5,131 nucleotides of DNA from Bacillota bacterium (GTDB taxonomy: Bacteria; Bacillota; Clostridia; Oscillospirales; Ruminococcaceae), in NCBI GenBank assembly GCA_023395695.1, contig JAEWYJ010000300.1:1-5131 (forward strand), given 5' to 3'. This document shows positions 5,083 through 5,131 of the stretch, one piece after another. How positions within the stretch are numbered: position 1 is the first letter of the stretch; the number at the start of each line of letters is the position of its first letter. Under the pieces are notes generated by a model, which searched no databases, had not been told where the DNA came from, and saw only the letters and a list, made by a program, of their open reading frames with translations. The position numbers and the translations under genes were made by a program.

Positions 5083-5131
5083 TTACAGGTTCTGCTGCTT
5101 GGCAGCCAGCGCCTCAAGCACCTCGCGGCGG
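5083..5131 (-). CDS. C-terminal end of an unidentified protein (partial)
   Basis: The minus strand reads RREVLEALAAKQQNL followed by TAA (5085-5083). The coding call rests on the open frame to the window edge, codon use like its neighbours (GCG, CTG, GAG), and a strong intrinsic terminator starting 12 bases after the stop. The 15 residues look like the end of an amphipathic helix. They are too few to name a family, and the start lies outside the window. Confidence 0.7.
   Translation of the reverse strand, partial: RREVLEALAAKQQNL

Overview
The window looks like ordinary chromosome from a Gram-positive, Clostridia-type Firmicute, perhaps an Oscillospiraceae/Ruminococcaceae-like gut bacterium. 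This is inferred from strong GGAGG ribosome sites, a TTG start, a glutamate 5-kinase lacking the PUA domain, a CNNM/CorC-type membrane protein, moderately high GC in genes with AT-rich intergenic regions, and compact intrinsic terminators. No mobile element, CRISPR array, tRNA or rRNA was found.

Layout from left to right. Positions 1-195 hold the 3' end of a plus-strand membrane protein, possibly DUF975-like. It converges on a long minus-strand gene block, and the 205 bp between them carry two hairpin terminators (217-250 and 352-388). The minus-strand block, read right to left, is: a CNNM/HlyC-CorC family membrane protein (4566-3298), a 144-bp gap, proB (3153-2359), proA (2366-1119, overlapping proB by 8 bp), and a small single-pass membrane-anchored protein of unknown function (1108-401, only 10 bp after proA). 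At the right edge is the last 15 codons of another minus-strand gene (5131-5083), followed by a clear terminator (5040-5070).

ProB and ProA carry out the first two steps of proline synthesis: glutamate to glutamyl-5-phosphate, then to glutamate-5-semialdehyde. ProC is not in the window. The unknown third gene is almost certainly cotranscribed with proBA. The CNNM protein is probably an ion (Mg2+-type) transport or homeostasis factor; its link to proline synthesis may be only positional.

The least ordinary part is the 516-bp gene-free stretch 4567-5082. It contains two minus-strand promoter-like sequences with the same -35 and spacer (TTGCAT-N17-TATAAA and TTGCAT-N17-TAAAAT), an 8-bp inverted repeat around the first one's predicted start, a roughly 160-nt GC-rich segment that can fold and ends at an intrinsic terminator, and a third promoter-like sequence just before the CNNM gene. 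This could be a free-standing small RNA (6S-like in outline) or a regulatory leader that attenuates the CNNM gene. I could not match it to a named RNA family by eye.
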